Shown here: positions 1 to 8,704 of the stretch, piece by piece
How the letters are laid out: the number at the start of each line of letters is the position of its first letter
Numbering within the stretch: the first letter of the stretch is position 1
Assembly: GCA_903887485.1 (NCBI GenBank)
Contig: CAISPV010000117.1
Span: 1-55,588, forward strand
Reading direction: 5' to 3'
Length of the DNA: 55,588 nt
Origin: an uncultured Desulfobulbaceae bacterium
GTDB lineage: Bacteria; Desulfobacterota; Desulfobulbia; Desulfobulbales; Desulfocapsaceae
Notes under the pieces: generated by a model
What the model was told of the DNA's origin: nothing
The model's input: the letters and a program-made list of their open reading frames with translations, nothing else
The model's database searches: none
Made by a program: the position numbers and the translations under genes

Positions 1-56
1 CGATGATCCATCTCGGTGATTTGAACTAACAATTTAGAAAAGGACTCGTTCTCCAT
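1..56 (-). CDS. Unidentified gene, first 18 codons only (cut by window edge)
   Basis: An ATG at 56 on the minus strand is preceded by a strong Shine-Dalgarno sequence (AAGGAGGGAACC, GGAGG about 5 nt from the ATG). The open frame runs to the window edge and reads MENESFSKLLVQITEMDH. It lies 83 bp downstream of glgP on the same strand, so the two may be co-transcribed. Too little is visible to name a function. The ribosome binding site is what makes the call credible. Confidence 0.6.
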   Translation of the reverse strand, partial: MENESFSKLLVQITEMDH

Positions 57-139
57 GGTTCCCTCCTTCTTGTGATATATCAAAAAGATAAGAACCATTG
101 CTTATTTTTCAACACTTAACGGGAACAGAGCCAAAAAAA

Positions 140-2344
140 TTAGCAGTTACTGTTGTAAAGACTGCCAAAATGGCGCATTTCCTGTTGCTGTTGTTCAGGC
201 AGGCGTAAGTTATATTTGGCCAGATACTCTGCCGCCATGCGATGGGTGTTGAAGATGGGGATGTTCATGGTGAGGTTCATGATAGTTTTATCAAGAAAGG
301 CAGAGGCATTGTCCGCTTGATAAAATTCCTTGAGGATGGTTGGCAGGAGTTGATAAAAAGAGGCAGAGTCTTCACTGTAGAGTAGCGTTTCAGGCGCTTC
401 GCTCAAGTTTGCCTCGTCAACAGGTCCTTCGAGTCCAAATTTCCATCCGGTCTGGCCATTGTGATATCCTTCAACCCACCAACCGTCCATGATTGAAATA
501 TTGGGCACACCATTCATGGCCGCTTTCATGCCACTGGTGCCTGATGCCTCCAGCGGTCGTTTGGGACTGTTGAGCCAAGCATGGACGCCCGCAACCATCA
601 TCTTGGCGATTTTCATATCATAGTTCGGGATAAAAATTAAATTGGCAAGCCCTTTACTTTTTTGGTGCAGTTCTTTTTGGTAGTCCAGGATGAGTTTAAT
701 GACTGATTTTCCTGGTTCGTCGGCTGGATGAGCCTTGCCGGCAAAGATAAAATTTATGGGCCAGTTGTTGCTGACGAGGATATCGCAAAGGGTGTCCAGA
801 TTGTCAAAAATCAGATCCGCCCGTTTGTAGGTAGAAAAACGTCTGGCGAAACCAATCGTAAAGACCTGGGGGTTCATCCGGGTGTTGCGGTCAATGAGAG
901 ATGAGAAAAAGTTGGGAGGGTCAATCCAGGTTTCGAGTTTCTCGTCGCGGTGCTTCAGGAGCATGGTGTTGATGTAATGAAACAGGATGGTCGTGTCTTG
1001 TTTCCAGGCTTCGCTGAGATAACTGCGAAATCTTGGATCTTGGGCCAAGCCCCCCCCCAACTTGGCGAAAACGCCGGGGTCATGTTGCCAGTTTTGCAAT
1101 TCTGGAAAGAGGTTGAAGACCTTGGCCCTGGCATCACTGATCCAGGTAAGGTGGTGGACGCCATTGGTGATAGCTGTGATCTTTTGGGCAAACAGGGGAA
1201 ACTGTTTGTGGGTTACATCCCGATGGAGTCTGCTGACACTGTTGGCGGCCCTGTTCACGGCCATGGCCATGGTGGTAAAATTATAATTATGGGGGTTTCC
1301 CTCGTCGTGGGCCAGGACGTCCAGTATTCTTTGGCAGGACTTGTGGCTGATTCCCGCATAGAGTGACTTCTCGAAACGATCATGTCCGGCCTTGACCGGT
1401 GTGTGAATGGTATAAATTGTCCGTTGAGCAACCTTGTCGCTTGCTTCCAGTACCTGTTGGTCTGTGGCCTTGTAGATGTCAGGATGACCGAGGATTTTTT
1501 GTAACTCTTCAGCGATCAGTTGTAAAATGGCAATGACGCCGTGCTGTTCGTTCAGGTGAAAGGTGTTGGCGGTAAAGCCCAGTTTGTTCAGTGCCGGAAT
1601 GATTCCAGTGCCGAGCATCCGTCTTTGCACGGCTTTCACTATGGAAGATTCGGAGTTGTAGAGTTGTCCTGCAGCGTTGCTGAAGACCTCTGGAGTTTCC
1701 GGCAGGGAGAAGTCAAGGAGGATTTCCGGGATGAAAAAGTCAAGGGAGTGATTGATCTCCATCTTCATCCAGATCTGAGCCCGTATCATGGTTATCTGAT
1801 TATCCGTATTATAAAAAGGAACCTCGATCTGCAGTGGCTTCTCGGGATTTTGCGGGTCATGTAACAGGTAGAGTCCGTGCGTGGCTTCTGGATCCCATTG
1901 GACTGTCTGGGCAATCTGACCAATCTTTGAATCGATGATCTGGGAAAAGTATCCTTGTCGATAGAGGAGGCTGACAGCGACTACCGGGATCTTGCAATCA
2001 GCAAAACTTTTGAGGGTGTCCCCTGCGAGAACCCCAAGGCCGCCGCTGTATGTGGGTATTTTCTCCGGTCCATGAAAAAGTCTTTTGATGAAACCCTTCA
2101 GCTTGTTATCCATCGAACTGGTGTGTTCAATGTCAATTAACCGTTGTTTTATGGGATTATAGACATCGGGGTCAGCACCGATTTCCATGGAGATATAGGC
2201 GATTGAGTTGCCATCGGTATGGGTCAGGTTGGCCCATACTTCATCAAATATTTTTTGGCGGATACCAAAAAAAGTGCCAAATTGATTGGATGCTATCAGG
2301 GTGTGAATATTGGTGGGAGTAATGTTCTGGCTTGTATGGGGCAT
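140..2344 (-). CDS. glgP: Alpha-glucan (glycogen) phosphorylase, GT35
   Basis: Phosphorolysis of alpha-1,4-glucans to glucose-1-phosphate, a cytosolic PLP enzyme. The 734-residue protein starts with the family N-terminal pattern IAYISMEIG (residues about 47-55) and carries the PLP-lysine block EASGTSGMKAAMNGVPN, the Lys lying near residue 606, followed by the DGWWVEGY stretch. The length fits the TIGR02094-type alpha-glucan phosphorylases, which are shorter than the 800+ residue classical GlgP. The start at 2344 is the only ATG before the conserved N-terminus, but has no good Shine-Dalgarno sequence. It is divergent from pal. A run of nine G on the coding strand (1050-1058 on plus) encodes three glycines and is intact in frame here. 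The likely physiological role is mobilisation of storage polyglucose. Confidence 0.93.
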   Translation of the reverse strand: MPHTSQNITPTNIHTLIASNQFGTFFGIRQKIFDEVWANLTHTDGNSIAYISMEIGADPDVYNPIKQRLIDIEHTSSMDNKLKGFIKRLFHGPEKIPTYSGGLGVLAGDTLKSFADCKIPVVAVSLLYRQGYFSQIIDSKIGQIAQTVQWDPEATHGLYLLHDPQNPEKPLQIEVPFYNTDNQITMIRAQIWMKMEINHSLDFFIPEILLDFSLPETPEVFSNAAGQLYNSESSIVKAVQRRMLGTGIIPALNKLGFTANTFHLNEQHGVIAILQLIAEELQKILGHPDIYKATDQQVLEASDKVAQRTIYTIHTPVKAGHDRFEKSLYAGISHKSCQRILDVLAHDEGNPHNYNFTTMAMAVNRAANSVSRLHRDVTHKQFPLFAQKITAITNGVHHLTWISDARAKVFNLFPELQNWQHDPGVFAKLGGGLAQDPRFRSYLSEAWKQDTTILFHYINTMLLKHRDEKLETWIDPPNFFSSLIDRNTRMNPQVFTIGFARRFSTYKRADLIFDNLDTLCDILVSNNWPINFIFAGKAHPADEPGKSVIKLILDYQKELHQKSKGLANLIFIPNYDMKIAKMMVAGVHAWLNSPKRPLEASGTSGMKAAMNGVPNISIMDGWWVEGYHNGQTGWKFGLEGPVDEANLSEAPETLLYSEDSASFYQLLPTILKEFYQADNASAFLDKTIMNLTMNIPIFNTHRMAAEYLAKYNLRLPEQQQQEMRHFGSLYNSNC
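1050..1058. repeat. C9 homopolymer tract inside glgP
   Basis: Nine consecutive C on the plus strand (nine G in the coding sense) fall inside glgP and encode part of KLGGGLAQ. The tract is flanked by CCAAG and CTTGG, which can pair around it. Runs of this length are prone to slippage in other bacteria; a one-base change would truncate the enzyme after roughly 430 residues. Confidence 0.9.
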
Positions 2345-2602
2345 GGCTTTTTTGAATTATGTGAACTCGGGAAAGGATGAAGGTCAGGTGGATATCAACA
2401 GTTCATTTATTGAAGTTTCGACCACGAATCTATATGTAGAGGTACTTGGAGATTTTTTCAAGAAAAAACCGTTTTATCAAAAAATCACGAATAAGACCTG
2501 TTTCATTTTTTATGAAGGGGGTGTATAGTCGCTCATATTCTATGAGGAGTCCTTTTTTAGGGGGCATAAAAATAAAAAATTGTAGTATGGAAGGTGTGTG
2601 TG

Positions 2603-3109
2603 ATGAACAAAATGCAGAATGTGTTGTCGGTTGTTCTTGGTTTAATGATGTTGACCTTGGTTGGCTGTGCTGATAAGGCCAAGACCGGTGAAGATATGAA
2701 GGGTGGAAAGGAAGGTGCCATGGGTTCTAAAGAATCTCTGGATTCGCAGCCAATCGGTATCATGGAAGGTCGTACCTCTGGGCCCATGTTGCCGCTCTAT
2801 TTTGATTTTGATTCTTCTGCTATTCGTCAGGATCAGATTACGCGCATGGATGGAAATGCTAATTTTTTGAAGTCTAAATCTGTTTCTATCAGGATTGAAG
2901 GCAATTGTGATCCCCGCGGTACTCAGGAATATAATATGGCATTAGGCGAGCGTCGCGCCCTTAGTGCCCAGAAATACTTGGCAGATAAGGGTGTTGCCAA
3001 AGATAAGATGACCACCATCAGTTATGGCGCTGAGCAGCTCTTGCTGCAGGGCCATGATGAGTTGTCCTGGGCTCAGAACAGGCGTGCTGATTTTGTTATC
3101 GTGAAATAA
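2603..3109 (+). CDS. pal: Peptidoglycan-associated lipoprotein (OmpA-like)
   Basis: Outer-membrane lipoprotein that ties the outer membrane to peptidoglycan, part of the Tol-Pal type system. The ATG at 2603 is chosen over the upstream GTG at 2594 because AAGG lies 8 nt before it and the signal peptide then begins MNKMQN. The hydrophobic segment ends in the lipobox LVGC with lipidated Cys22. An OmpA C-terminal domain covers about residues 65-168, with the peptidoglycan-binding pattern D-P-R-G-T-x-x-Y-N-x-x-L-G-x-R-R-A. The linker between lipobox and domain is Gly/Lys/Ser rich. skp/ompH follows 39 bp downstream. No tolB or tolQR is present in the window. Confidence 0.9.
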   Translation: MNKMQNVLSVVLGLMMLTLVGCADKAKTGEDMKGGKEGAMGSKESLDSQPIGIMEGRTSGPMLPLYFDFDSSAIRQDQITRMDGNANFLKSKSVSIRIEGNCDPRGTQEYNMALGERRALSAQKYLADKGVAKDKMTTISYGAEQLLLQGHDELSWAQNRRADFVIVK

Positions 3110-3148
3110 TAATCCAGATAGGTTAACGAGAAGAAGAAAGGAGAAGGA

Positions 3149-3688
3149 ATGATTTCAAGATCTGTGATTTTTGCTGGACTATTTTTTGCGGTAATGAGCT
3201 TTTGTGGTCAGAATGTCTCTGTCGCTAATGCTGCAGAATTCAAAATAGGCGTGATGAATGTTCAGAAGGTGTTGTTGGATTCTGTCTCTGGCAAAGCAGC
3301 CAAGAATATGTTTGAGGCAAAGGCAAAAGAACTCAAGGGAAAGTTTCAGAGTGAAGAGAACGCCTTAACAGCCATGCAGCAGGAGATTGAAAAAAAGAGT
3401 TCTGCCTGGAGTGCTGAGAAAAAAGAGGCACAGACTCGTGAGTATCAGAAAAAAGGGCGCGAATATCAGGCAAAGACCGAGGATGCCCGTTTTGAGCTCA
3501 AGCAATTGCAGGACAAAGAACTTGAACCGATCCTGAAAACCATGCAGGCAGTTGTCGAGGATTATGGCAAGAAAAATGGATATACCGTTATCCTTGATTC
3601 TAAGGTCGGTGTCCTTTATGCTAACAGTGCCATTGATGTCAGCGTTGAGTTAACCAAGGCGCTTGATCAGGCAATGACAAAAAAATAG
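3149..3688 (+). CDS. skp: OmpH/Skp-family periplasmic chaperone
   Basis: Periplasmic chaperone that holds unfolded outer-membrane proteins. A signal peptide (about residues 1-28, ending SVANA-A) is followed by the family opening F-K-I-G-V-M-N-V-Q-K-V. A long Lys/Glu/Gln-rich helical middle (about 50-135) forms the coiled-coil tentacles, and the C-terminal strand contains YTVILDSKVGVLY. At 179 residues it has normal Skp length. AAGGAGAAGG precedes the ATG. It lies directly after pal in an apparent two-gene envelope operon that ends at the terminator 3773-3816. Confidence 0.88.
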   Translation: MISRSVIFAGLFFAVMSFCGQNVSVANAAEFKIGVMNVQKVLLDSVSGKAAKNMFEAKAKELKGKFQSEENALTAMQQEIEKKSSAWSAEKKEAQTREYQKKGREYQAKTEDARFELKQLQDKELEPILKTMQAVVEDYGKKNGYTVILDSKVGVLYANSAIDVSVELTKALDQAMTKK

Positions 3689-3772
3689 TATTGTGCTTCG
3701 GCTCTTAATGCCGTTTTGGTCATTCACATGACCATGTTATTTACAGCGACTGGGCACAGTTGTATGTGTGTG

Positions 3773-3816
3773 AAAAAAACGATGTGAGGGGATAGGCGCC
3801 TTTGCATCGTTTTTTG
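3773..3816 (+). terminator. Rho-independent terminator after skp
   Basis: Inverted repeat with left arm AAAAAAACGATG (3773-3784) and right arm CATCGTTTTTTG (3805-3816), with a 20-nt loop that itself contains GGCGCC. The right arm ends in a T run, as expected for termination on the plus strand; the A run on the left arm could let it work on the other strand too. From 3817 to 3986 nothing else was recognised. Confidence 0.75.
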
Positions 3817-3986
3817 TTTATCTGGTGCTAATAGCTTGTTTTGGTTTCTGTCCATTTGTCTATTTGGACTGCGTAACTTCTTAATCAAGGAAACAGGCAC
3901 ATTTGGGTTTTGATTGTTGACGATCCACCTTAAATTCTCCGCCCCGCAGGAATTATCATCGGGGTTCAGGCCCTTGAGTAAACGAA

Positions 3987-4811
3987 TTGCAACCTCTTGA
4001 GTTTCTAAAATTTACTCCGAAGACCAATTGCGGAGAATGCGGCTATGCTGCCTGTCTGGCGTTTGCGGCGGCAGTGACCAAGGGCGGAGAAAATCCCGGC
4101 AAGTGTCCTTATGTGGATGTAAGCCGTTTCGGTGACGAATTTGCCATGGCTGGCCTAGGCAAAGGTGTGCTGTCGGGTGTGGCCGGGATTCTGGATGAAA
4201 AAGACATGGCCTTGGTGGCTCACCTGAAAAGCAAGATCAGAAAGGTCGATTTTTCTGCAATCGCGCCGAAACTTGAATGCACGTGGTCAGGTGCGGGAAA
4301 TAATATTATGTCCTTTCGATATCTTGGATATGATGTTACCCTTTCCGCTACGGGAATTTTTTTGGATGGGAAAGAGGCGGAAGAGCCTCGTGATCAGATT
4401 CTTCTTTATAATTATATCTTCTATGGTGGTGGGGCAGCCAGTTCTGGTGTCTGGGTAGGGATGGAATCTTTGCCCAATTCCATTTCCAAGGTGCGCACCT
4501 TGCGGGTCTATTGTGAGGAGCGTATTGCCAACTATTTTTGTGGAAAAGAGGCTTTGCTCAGGGAATGTGCCGGCAAGATTGATGCGGTGTCAAGAGATCA
4601 TCAGGAACCGGGTTGTTCTGCTGCCTTTCAGATAGCGGTGTTGCCGCGTCTGCCCATGTTGCTGCTTTTCTGGGATGAGGATCGTGAAGATGGCTTTCCG
4701 GCCAGGGTCAAGATCCTCTATGATCAGAATGTGTTGGGTGTTCTCGATATAGAATCTCTGGTTTTTGCCTCGGAGCGGATGGCTGAACGTTTAGAAGCCG
4801 TTACGAAATAA
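3987..4811 (+). CDS. Fe-S cluster (PF04060-type) / DUF3786 protein
   Basis: The N-terminus carries a four-cysteine motif, Cys15-x2-Cys18-x4-Cys23 and Cys40-Pro, of the kind found in the [4Fe-4S] domain of corrinoid/CODH gamma subunits and RnfB. The remainder (about residues 60-270) resembles DUF3786, a domain of unknown function common in anaerobes. A stop codon lies four codons upstream and no ATG or GTG precedes the first cysteine, so the start must be TTG at 3987, with a weak ribosome binding site. The role is unknown; the Fe-S domain hints at redox or corrinoid chemistry. The last codons and stop are contributed by the short palindrome at 4791-4871. Confidence 0.72.
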   Translation: MQPLEFLKFTPKTNCGECGYAACLAFAAAVTKGGENPGKCPYVDVSRFGDEFAMAGLGKGVLSGVAGILDEKDMALVAHLKSKIRKVDFSAIAPKLECTWSGAGNNIMSFRYLGYDVTLSATGIFLDGKEAEEPRDQILLYNYIFYGGGAASSGVWVGMESLPNSISKVRTLRVYCEERIANYFCGKEALLRECAGKIDAVSRDHQEPGCSAAFQIAVLPRLPMLLLFWDEDREDGFPARVKILYDQNVLGVLDIESLVFASERMAERLEAVTK

Positions 4812-4871
4812 TCCTTCCTGATTATGTTGTTTCTGCCAACCCGATGACGATGATCTTTTGTTGTAACGGCT
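4791..4871. repeat. Diverged copy of the AGGAGCCGTAACGAAAT palindrome family
   Basis: The left arm TTAGAAGCCGTTACGAAAT (4791-4809) differs at two positions from the 8705 copy, and the right end GTAACGGCT (4863-4871) pairs with AGCCGTTAC (4796-4804). The middle is longer than in the two other copies. It overlaps the 3' end of the DUF3786 gene, supplying its final codons L-E-A-V-T-K and the TAA stop. Confidence 0.6.
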
Positions 4872-4887
4872 AAATGGAGTTGAATGG

Positions 4888-5886
4888 ATGAATACTCGAT
4901 TAATGAAATATGTGCCGCGGTTTGCCGGAACCAGAATCATGGTGATCGGCGATATTATTGTCGATCATTTTATCTGGGGCACAGTGAGCAGGATCTCGCC
5001 TGAGGCCCCGGTGCCGGTGGTGAATGTGACCAGAGAAGAGATGTTGCTGGGCGGCGGCGCCAATGTTCTCCATAATATTTATTCTCTTGGTGGACAGGCG
5101 ACCCTGTGTGGTATTATCGGTAATGATGACATGGGTGGACGCCTGCGACAATTGCTGGCAGATCTCGGTGCCTCCAGCCAGGGGCTTGTCCAGGGAAAAC
5201 GGCCGACTACAGTGAAAACCAGGGTGGTTGCGCATGGCCAGCAGGTGGTCCGTTTTGATCGTGAGCAGACAGGTGCCCCTTCCGAACAGACCATTGGCGC
5301 CATGTGCGATTATATCGATCAGAATCTTGTTGATTTTGATGTGGTAATTGTCTCTGATTATTATAAAGGGGTTATTTCACAACCCCTGATGAGCCATCTG
5401 CTGAGCAAGGTGCGCGAGGTGGAGCAGGAAAGCGGCCACAGGATTCCGGTGGTGGTTGATCCAAAACCTGACCAATCGGACCGGTTCATCGGGGCAACCA
5501 TTATTACCCCCAATCATCTTGAAGCGGAAAAGATGTCAGGCCTGCAGATTACCAATGAACAGGAGTTGATTCAGGCGGCGGAAATTCTGCGGGATAAATT
5601 TTCCTGCGAGGCGGTTTTGATCACCCGTGGTGAGGCCGGGATGTCTCTGCTTGAAACCGGGAAGGATCTTGTTACTATTCCCACCATGGCCCGTGAGGTT
5701 TTTGATGTGACGGGCGCAGGCGATACCGTGATTGCCACTCTGGCCCTTGGTCTGGCAGCCGGGGCCACTTTTGCCGAGGCGGCAGCCCTTGCCAATGTGG
5801 CGGCGGGGATTGTTGTCGGTAAAATCGGGACCGCAACCGTGAGCAGTGCGGAGATCCTGGCTGAGCTTAATGGTGAACATCAATAA
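4888..5886 (+). CDS. hldE1: D-glycero-beta-D-manno-heptose-7-phosphate kinase
   Basis: PfkB-family sugar kinase making heptose-1,7-bisphosphate for the LPS inner core (ADP-heptose pathway). At 332 residues it equals the kinase half of HldE; the C-terminal nucleotidyltransferase half is absent, so that activity must be encoded elsewhere. Visible features are the N-terminal G-D-I-I-V-D-H (residues 21-27), the LGGGANV block (54-60) and the PfkB signature VFDVTGAGDT (271-280) with the catalytic-base Asp279. ATGGAG lies upstream of the ATG. It heads a tight plus-strand run with yicC, remA, gmk and rlmB. Confidence 0.92.
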   Translation: MNTRLMKYVPRFAGTRIMVIGDIIVDHFIWGTVSRISPEAPVPVVNVTREEMLLGGGANVLHNIYSLGGQATLCGIIGNDDMGGRLRQLLADLGASSQGLVQGKRPTTVKTRVVAHGQQVVRFDREQTGAPSEQTIGAMCDYIDQNLVDFDVVIVSDYYKGVISQPLMSHLLSKVREVEQESGHRIPVVVDPKPDQSDRFIGATIITPNHLEAEKMSGLQITNEQELIQAAEILRDKFSCEAVLITRGEAGMSLLETGKDLVTIPTMAREVFDVTGAGDTVIATLALGLAAGATFAEAAALANVAAGIVVGKIGTATVSSAEILAELNGEHQ

Positions 5887-5897
5887 AAGAGGGAAGA

Positions 5898-6788
5898 ATG
5901 GCTTGTAAAAGTATGACCGGTTTTGGCCGAGGCGAGGTCGCATCTGGTGGCCGGGTATGGATGGCGGAAGTGCGCTGTGTCAATAACCGCTATCTTGACC
6001 TGAAGATCAAGATGCCTCAGGGCTATGCCGTGCTTGAAGAACGGGTCCGGAAAAAGGTGAGTGGCTTTCACCAGCGAGGGCGGGTCGATTTGTTGTTGGC
6101 GGTGGGTGGCGATTTTTCTGATCTGGTAAAGATGCAGGTGAATCTGGAGCTGGTCAGAACCTATAAATTTGCCATGGCTCAGATTGCTCAGGAATTGGGC
6201 GTCGAGGCGGCTACTGATTCAGCTTCTGTGGCCTTTGTGGCCTCCCGTTCCGAAGTGCTGGTGCAGGAACAGCAAAATGAAGATATTGAGGCGGCCTGGC
6301 TGTTTCTCGAGCAGGCCCTTGATCAGGCCCTTGTTGAGTGTGAAACCATGCGTCAACAGGAAGGAGCTGCTCTGGTCCGCGATCTCTCGGCGCGGTTGCA
6401 GGTGTTTGCCCAGACTATTGAAAAGATTGAGGTGGCAATTCCCGAACTTCTCAGACAGCGCGAGCAGGTACTTGGTGAGCGGCTGCAAAAACTGCTGGGC
6501 AATGTGCAGCTTGATCAGCAGCGCTTATGTCAGGAGGTGGCAATCCTGGCTGACAAAACCGATGTCACGGAGGAGATTGTCAGGTTGCAAAGTCATATCG
6601 GCCAGTTTCAGTCCTTTCTCACTGAGAAAGAGGCCGTTGGCAGAAAGCTGGACTTTCTTCTTCAGGAGTTTTTGCGTGAAGTCAATACCATCGCCTCCAA
6701 GATCAATGATGCGGCTGTGGCCTATCTCACAGTGGAGCTGAAGAGCGAGCTGGAGAAGATGCGGGAGCAGATCCAGAATATTGAGTAA
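5898..6788 (+). CDS. yicC: YicC-family endoribonuclease
   Basis: The protein opens with the family signature K-S-M-T-G-F-G-R-G and ends with the DUF1732 block (LDFLLQEFLREVNTIASK, about 250-267). It is 296 residues long, close to the family length. YicC proteins are reported as endoribonucleases/RNA regulators; the substrate here is unknown. GAGGGAAG precedes the ATG. The order yicC-remA-gmk is a recurrent arrangement in many bacteria and supports all three names. Confidence 0.9.
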   Translation: MACKSMTGFGRGEVASGGRVWMAEVRCVNNRYLDLKIKMPQGYAVLEERVRKKVSGFHQRGRVDLLLAVGGDFSDLVKMQVNLELVRTYKFAMAQIAQELGVEAATDSASVAFVASRSEVLVQEQQNEDIEAAWLFLEQALDQALVECETMRQQEGAALVRDLSARLQVFAQTIEKIEVAIPELLRQREQVLGERLQKLLGNVQLDQQRLCQEVAILADKTDVTEEIVRLQSHIGQFQSFLTEKEAVGRKLDFLLQEFLREVNTIASKINDAAVAYLTVELKSELEKMREQIQNIE

Positions 6789-6827
6789 TTTTGTGTATGC
6801 TAAAGATTCTGTTAAAGGTGACAAGGG

Positions 6828-7127
6828 ATGAAACTACTTAATGTCGGTTTTGGCAACACGGTTGCCATTGAGCGGATCATTGCTGTGATCAATGCCGGTT
6901 CGGCACCATCCCGGAAGTTGAAAGAATTGGCCAAGCAGGCGGGAAAGCTTGTTGATTCGACCGAAGGAAGAAGAACCCGTTCGATGCTGGTTATGGATTC
7001 CAATCATCTCATCCTGTCATCGGTGCAGCCAGATACCATTGGTCAACGTATGGCCGCGCTGGAGACGGAATATCATCTTGCCGAATTTCAACAGCCACGG
7101 AAACAGGGGAAACAGGACGAGCCATGA
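6828..7127 (+). CDS. remA: RemA-like DUF370 regulatory protein
   Basis: A 99-residue DUF370 protein opening MKLLNVGFGN and containing RIIAVINAGSAPSRKLKELA and later V-Q-P-D-T-I-G-Q-R. In Bacillus RemA is a DNA-binding activator of matrix genes; in proteobacteria the role is undefined. It overlaps gmk by four bases (ATGA), so translation is probably coupled. AGGTG sits upstream of the start. Confidence 0.88.
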   Translation: MKLLNVGFGNTVAIERIIAVINAGSAPSRKLKELAKQAGKLVDSTEGRRTRSMLVMDSNHLILSSVQPDTIGQRMAALETEYHLAEFQQPRKQGKQDEP

Positions 7128-7738
7128 CCACTGGAAAATTATTTATCCTGTCAGCGCCATCAGGGGCCGGCAAGACGACTTTATTGAAGAGGGTGATGGC
7201 GGATTTGCCAGGTCTGGCCTTTTCTATTTCCCATACCACCCGGTTGCCGCGTGCAGGTGAAGTGGACGGCGTTGATTATCATTTTGTCAGCCGTGACAAG
7301 TTTGAGGCCATGCAGGATCAGGGTGTCTTTCTCGAATGGGCTGAGGTTCATGGCAATCTGTATGGAACCAGCAGGCCGGCAGTGCTTGCCCAACTGGCAA
7401 CCGGCCTTGATGTTATCCTGGATATCGATGTTCAGGGCGCGGCAATTCTTCGTGAGTCTGCGGCTATCCCTGCGGCCTCGCTCTTTATTTCCCCGCCTTC
7501 TTTGCCGGAACTGGAACGACGTCTGCGCGGCCGGGGAACCGACAGTGAAGAGACGATTCTCCTCAGATTAAAGAATGCCCGCCAAGAGATGCAGGCTGCC
7601 GCTGACTATGAATATCTGATTATCAATGATCGTCTGGAACAGGCTGTTGATACCCTGCGAGCTATTGTGATAGCCGAGCGCAGCCGGGGGCATCGTCTGC
7701 CAACAGGCCAATCCATTGAAATTTTGAGCGAGCTATGA
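7124..7738 (+). CDS. gmk: Guanylate kinase
   Basis: ATP-dependent phosphorylation of GMP to GDP. The P-loop SAPSGAGKTTL is at residues 9-19, followed by the GMP-binding region with S-H-T-T-R-x-P-R, G-x-D-Y-H-F and the E-W-A-x-V-H-G-N-x-Y-G-T block. The length of 204 residues is typical. The start overlaps remA and the stop overlaps rlmB, both by ATGA. Confidence 0.96.
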   Translation: MTTGKLFILSAPSGAGKTTLLKRVMADLPGLAFSISHTTRLPRAGEVDGVDYHFVSRDKFEAMQDQGVFLEWAEVHGNLYGTSRPAVLAQLATGLDVILDIDVQGAAILRESAAIPAASLFISPPSLPELERRLRGRGTDSEETILLRLKNARQEMQAAADYEYLIINDRLEQAVDTLRAIVIAERSRGHRLPTGQSIEILSEL

Positions 7739-8538
7739 AAGAGAAGAAGGTTGAGAGGCAGGGGCAGAGTCGCGCGTTTCGTATGGATGAGGATCTGCTT
7801 TGGGGTACGCATCCCGTGTATGAGGCCTTGCAGCAGGAGCCGGAACGGATCAGTGAGGTCATCCTCCATAATGATCGCAAAGGGGCTAAGCGGGAAGAGA
7901 TTATTGAGCTGGCCAAGGCGGCAGGAATAAAACTCTCCTTTGTCTCTTCAATTCAACTGACCGGCCCTGATGCGACCCAGGCGCGTCATCAGGGGATTGT
8001 GGCCAGGACCAGTCAGGTTCCATTGCTTCCCTTCGAGACCCTGCTGGCCAATTTTGCGGCCGGGATTGAACGAGGTGAGAAACCCCGGTTGATTGTCCTT
8101 GATTCCATGCAGGATCCTCATAATCTGGGGGCGATTATCCGTTCCGCCCACGCCTCAGGCATGAGCGGGGTGCTGATCACCCGCGAGCGTTCTGCCCCAC
8201 TTGGCGGGACGGCGGCCAAGGCCTCAGCCGGGGCCATTTCCCATATCGACATCTGTCAGGTGGTCAACCTGGCCACTGCCCTGCAAAAATTAAAGAAGGC
8301 CGGGGCCTGGATCTTCGGGGCCGTCAAGGATGAAGCCGCCCAGTCAATCTATAAAACCGATTTTAATCTTCCCGTCTGCGTGATTGTCGGCAGCGAGGGC
8401 CAGGGGATCAGACCCCTGGTCCGTCAGCAGTGTGATGTGCTGATCTCCATTCCCATGGAGGGGAGCCTGGATTCTTTGAATAGTTCTGTGGCTGCCGGAG
8501 TGATCATGTTTGAGATGCTTCGGCAGAGAAGTCTCTAA
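7735..8538 (+). CDS. rlmB: 23S rRNA 2'-O-ribose methyltransferase, TrmH/RlmB family
   Basis: SPOUT-class methyltransferase. An N-terminal substrate-binding domain (about 20-100, beginning LLWGTHPVYEAL) precedes the SpoU domain with motif 1 L-D-x-M-Q-D-P-H-N-L-G-A-I-I-R-S-A, motif 2 V-I-V-G-S-E-G-Q-G-I-R and motif 3 IPMEGSLDSLNSSVAAGV. RlmB methylates G2251 of 23S rRNA in E. coli; RlmB versus another TrmH paralogue cannot be settled here, though the domain layout fits RlmB. It is the last gene of the hldE1-rlmB run. Confidence 0.88.
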   Translation: MKEKKVERQGQSRAFRMDEDLLWGTHPVYEALQQEPERISEVILHNDRKGAKREEIIELAKAAGIKLSFVSSIQLTGPDATQARHQGIVARTSQVPLLPFETLLANFAAGIERGEKPRLIVLDSMQDPHNLGAIIRSAHASGMSGVLITRERSAPLGGTAAKASAGAISHIDICQVVNLATALQKLKKAGAWIFGAVKDEAAQSIYKTDFNLPVCVIVGSEGQGIRPLVRQQCDVLISIPMEGSLDSLNSSVAAGVIMFEMLRQRSL

Positions 8539-8599
8539 GCTGCTTGCTGCCTTCTTTTAGCTTGAACGAGAGTTTGTCGTTTGATTCCTGATCACCGTC

Positions 8600-8661
8600 C
8601 CGTTTAATCAATGATATTTTTTATAATACCATTGATTAAACGGACTGTCGCGAATGACAGT
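8600..8661. terminator. Two adjacent hairpins between convergent genes
   Basis: A perfect 14-bp stem CCGTTTAATCAATG (8600-8613) pairs with 8630-8643 around a 16-nt AT-rich loop. Immediately next, ACTGTC (8644-8649) pairs with GACAGT (8656-8661). They lie between the convergent rlmB and S1-protein genes, where a bidirectional terminator is expected, but neither is followed by a clear T run. The type is therefore tentative. Confidence 0.5.
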
Positions 8662-8704
8662 CACTCTTCCGTCGAGGCGATACCTGGAATATTCATGTTT
8701 TGCG

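Noticed and set aside
950-1366. 138-residue plus-strand frame inside glgP
   Set aside because: It is antisense to conserved glycogen phosphorylase sequence and has no family resemblance.
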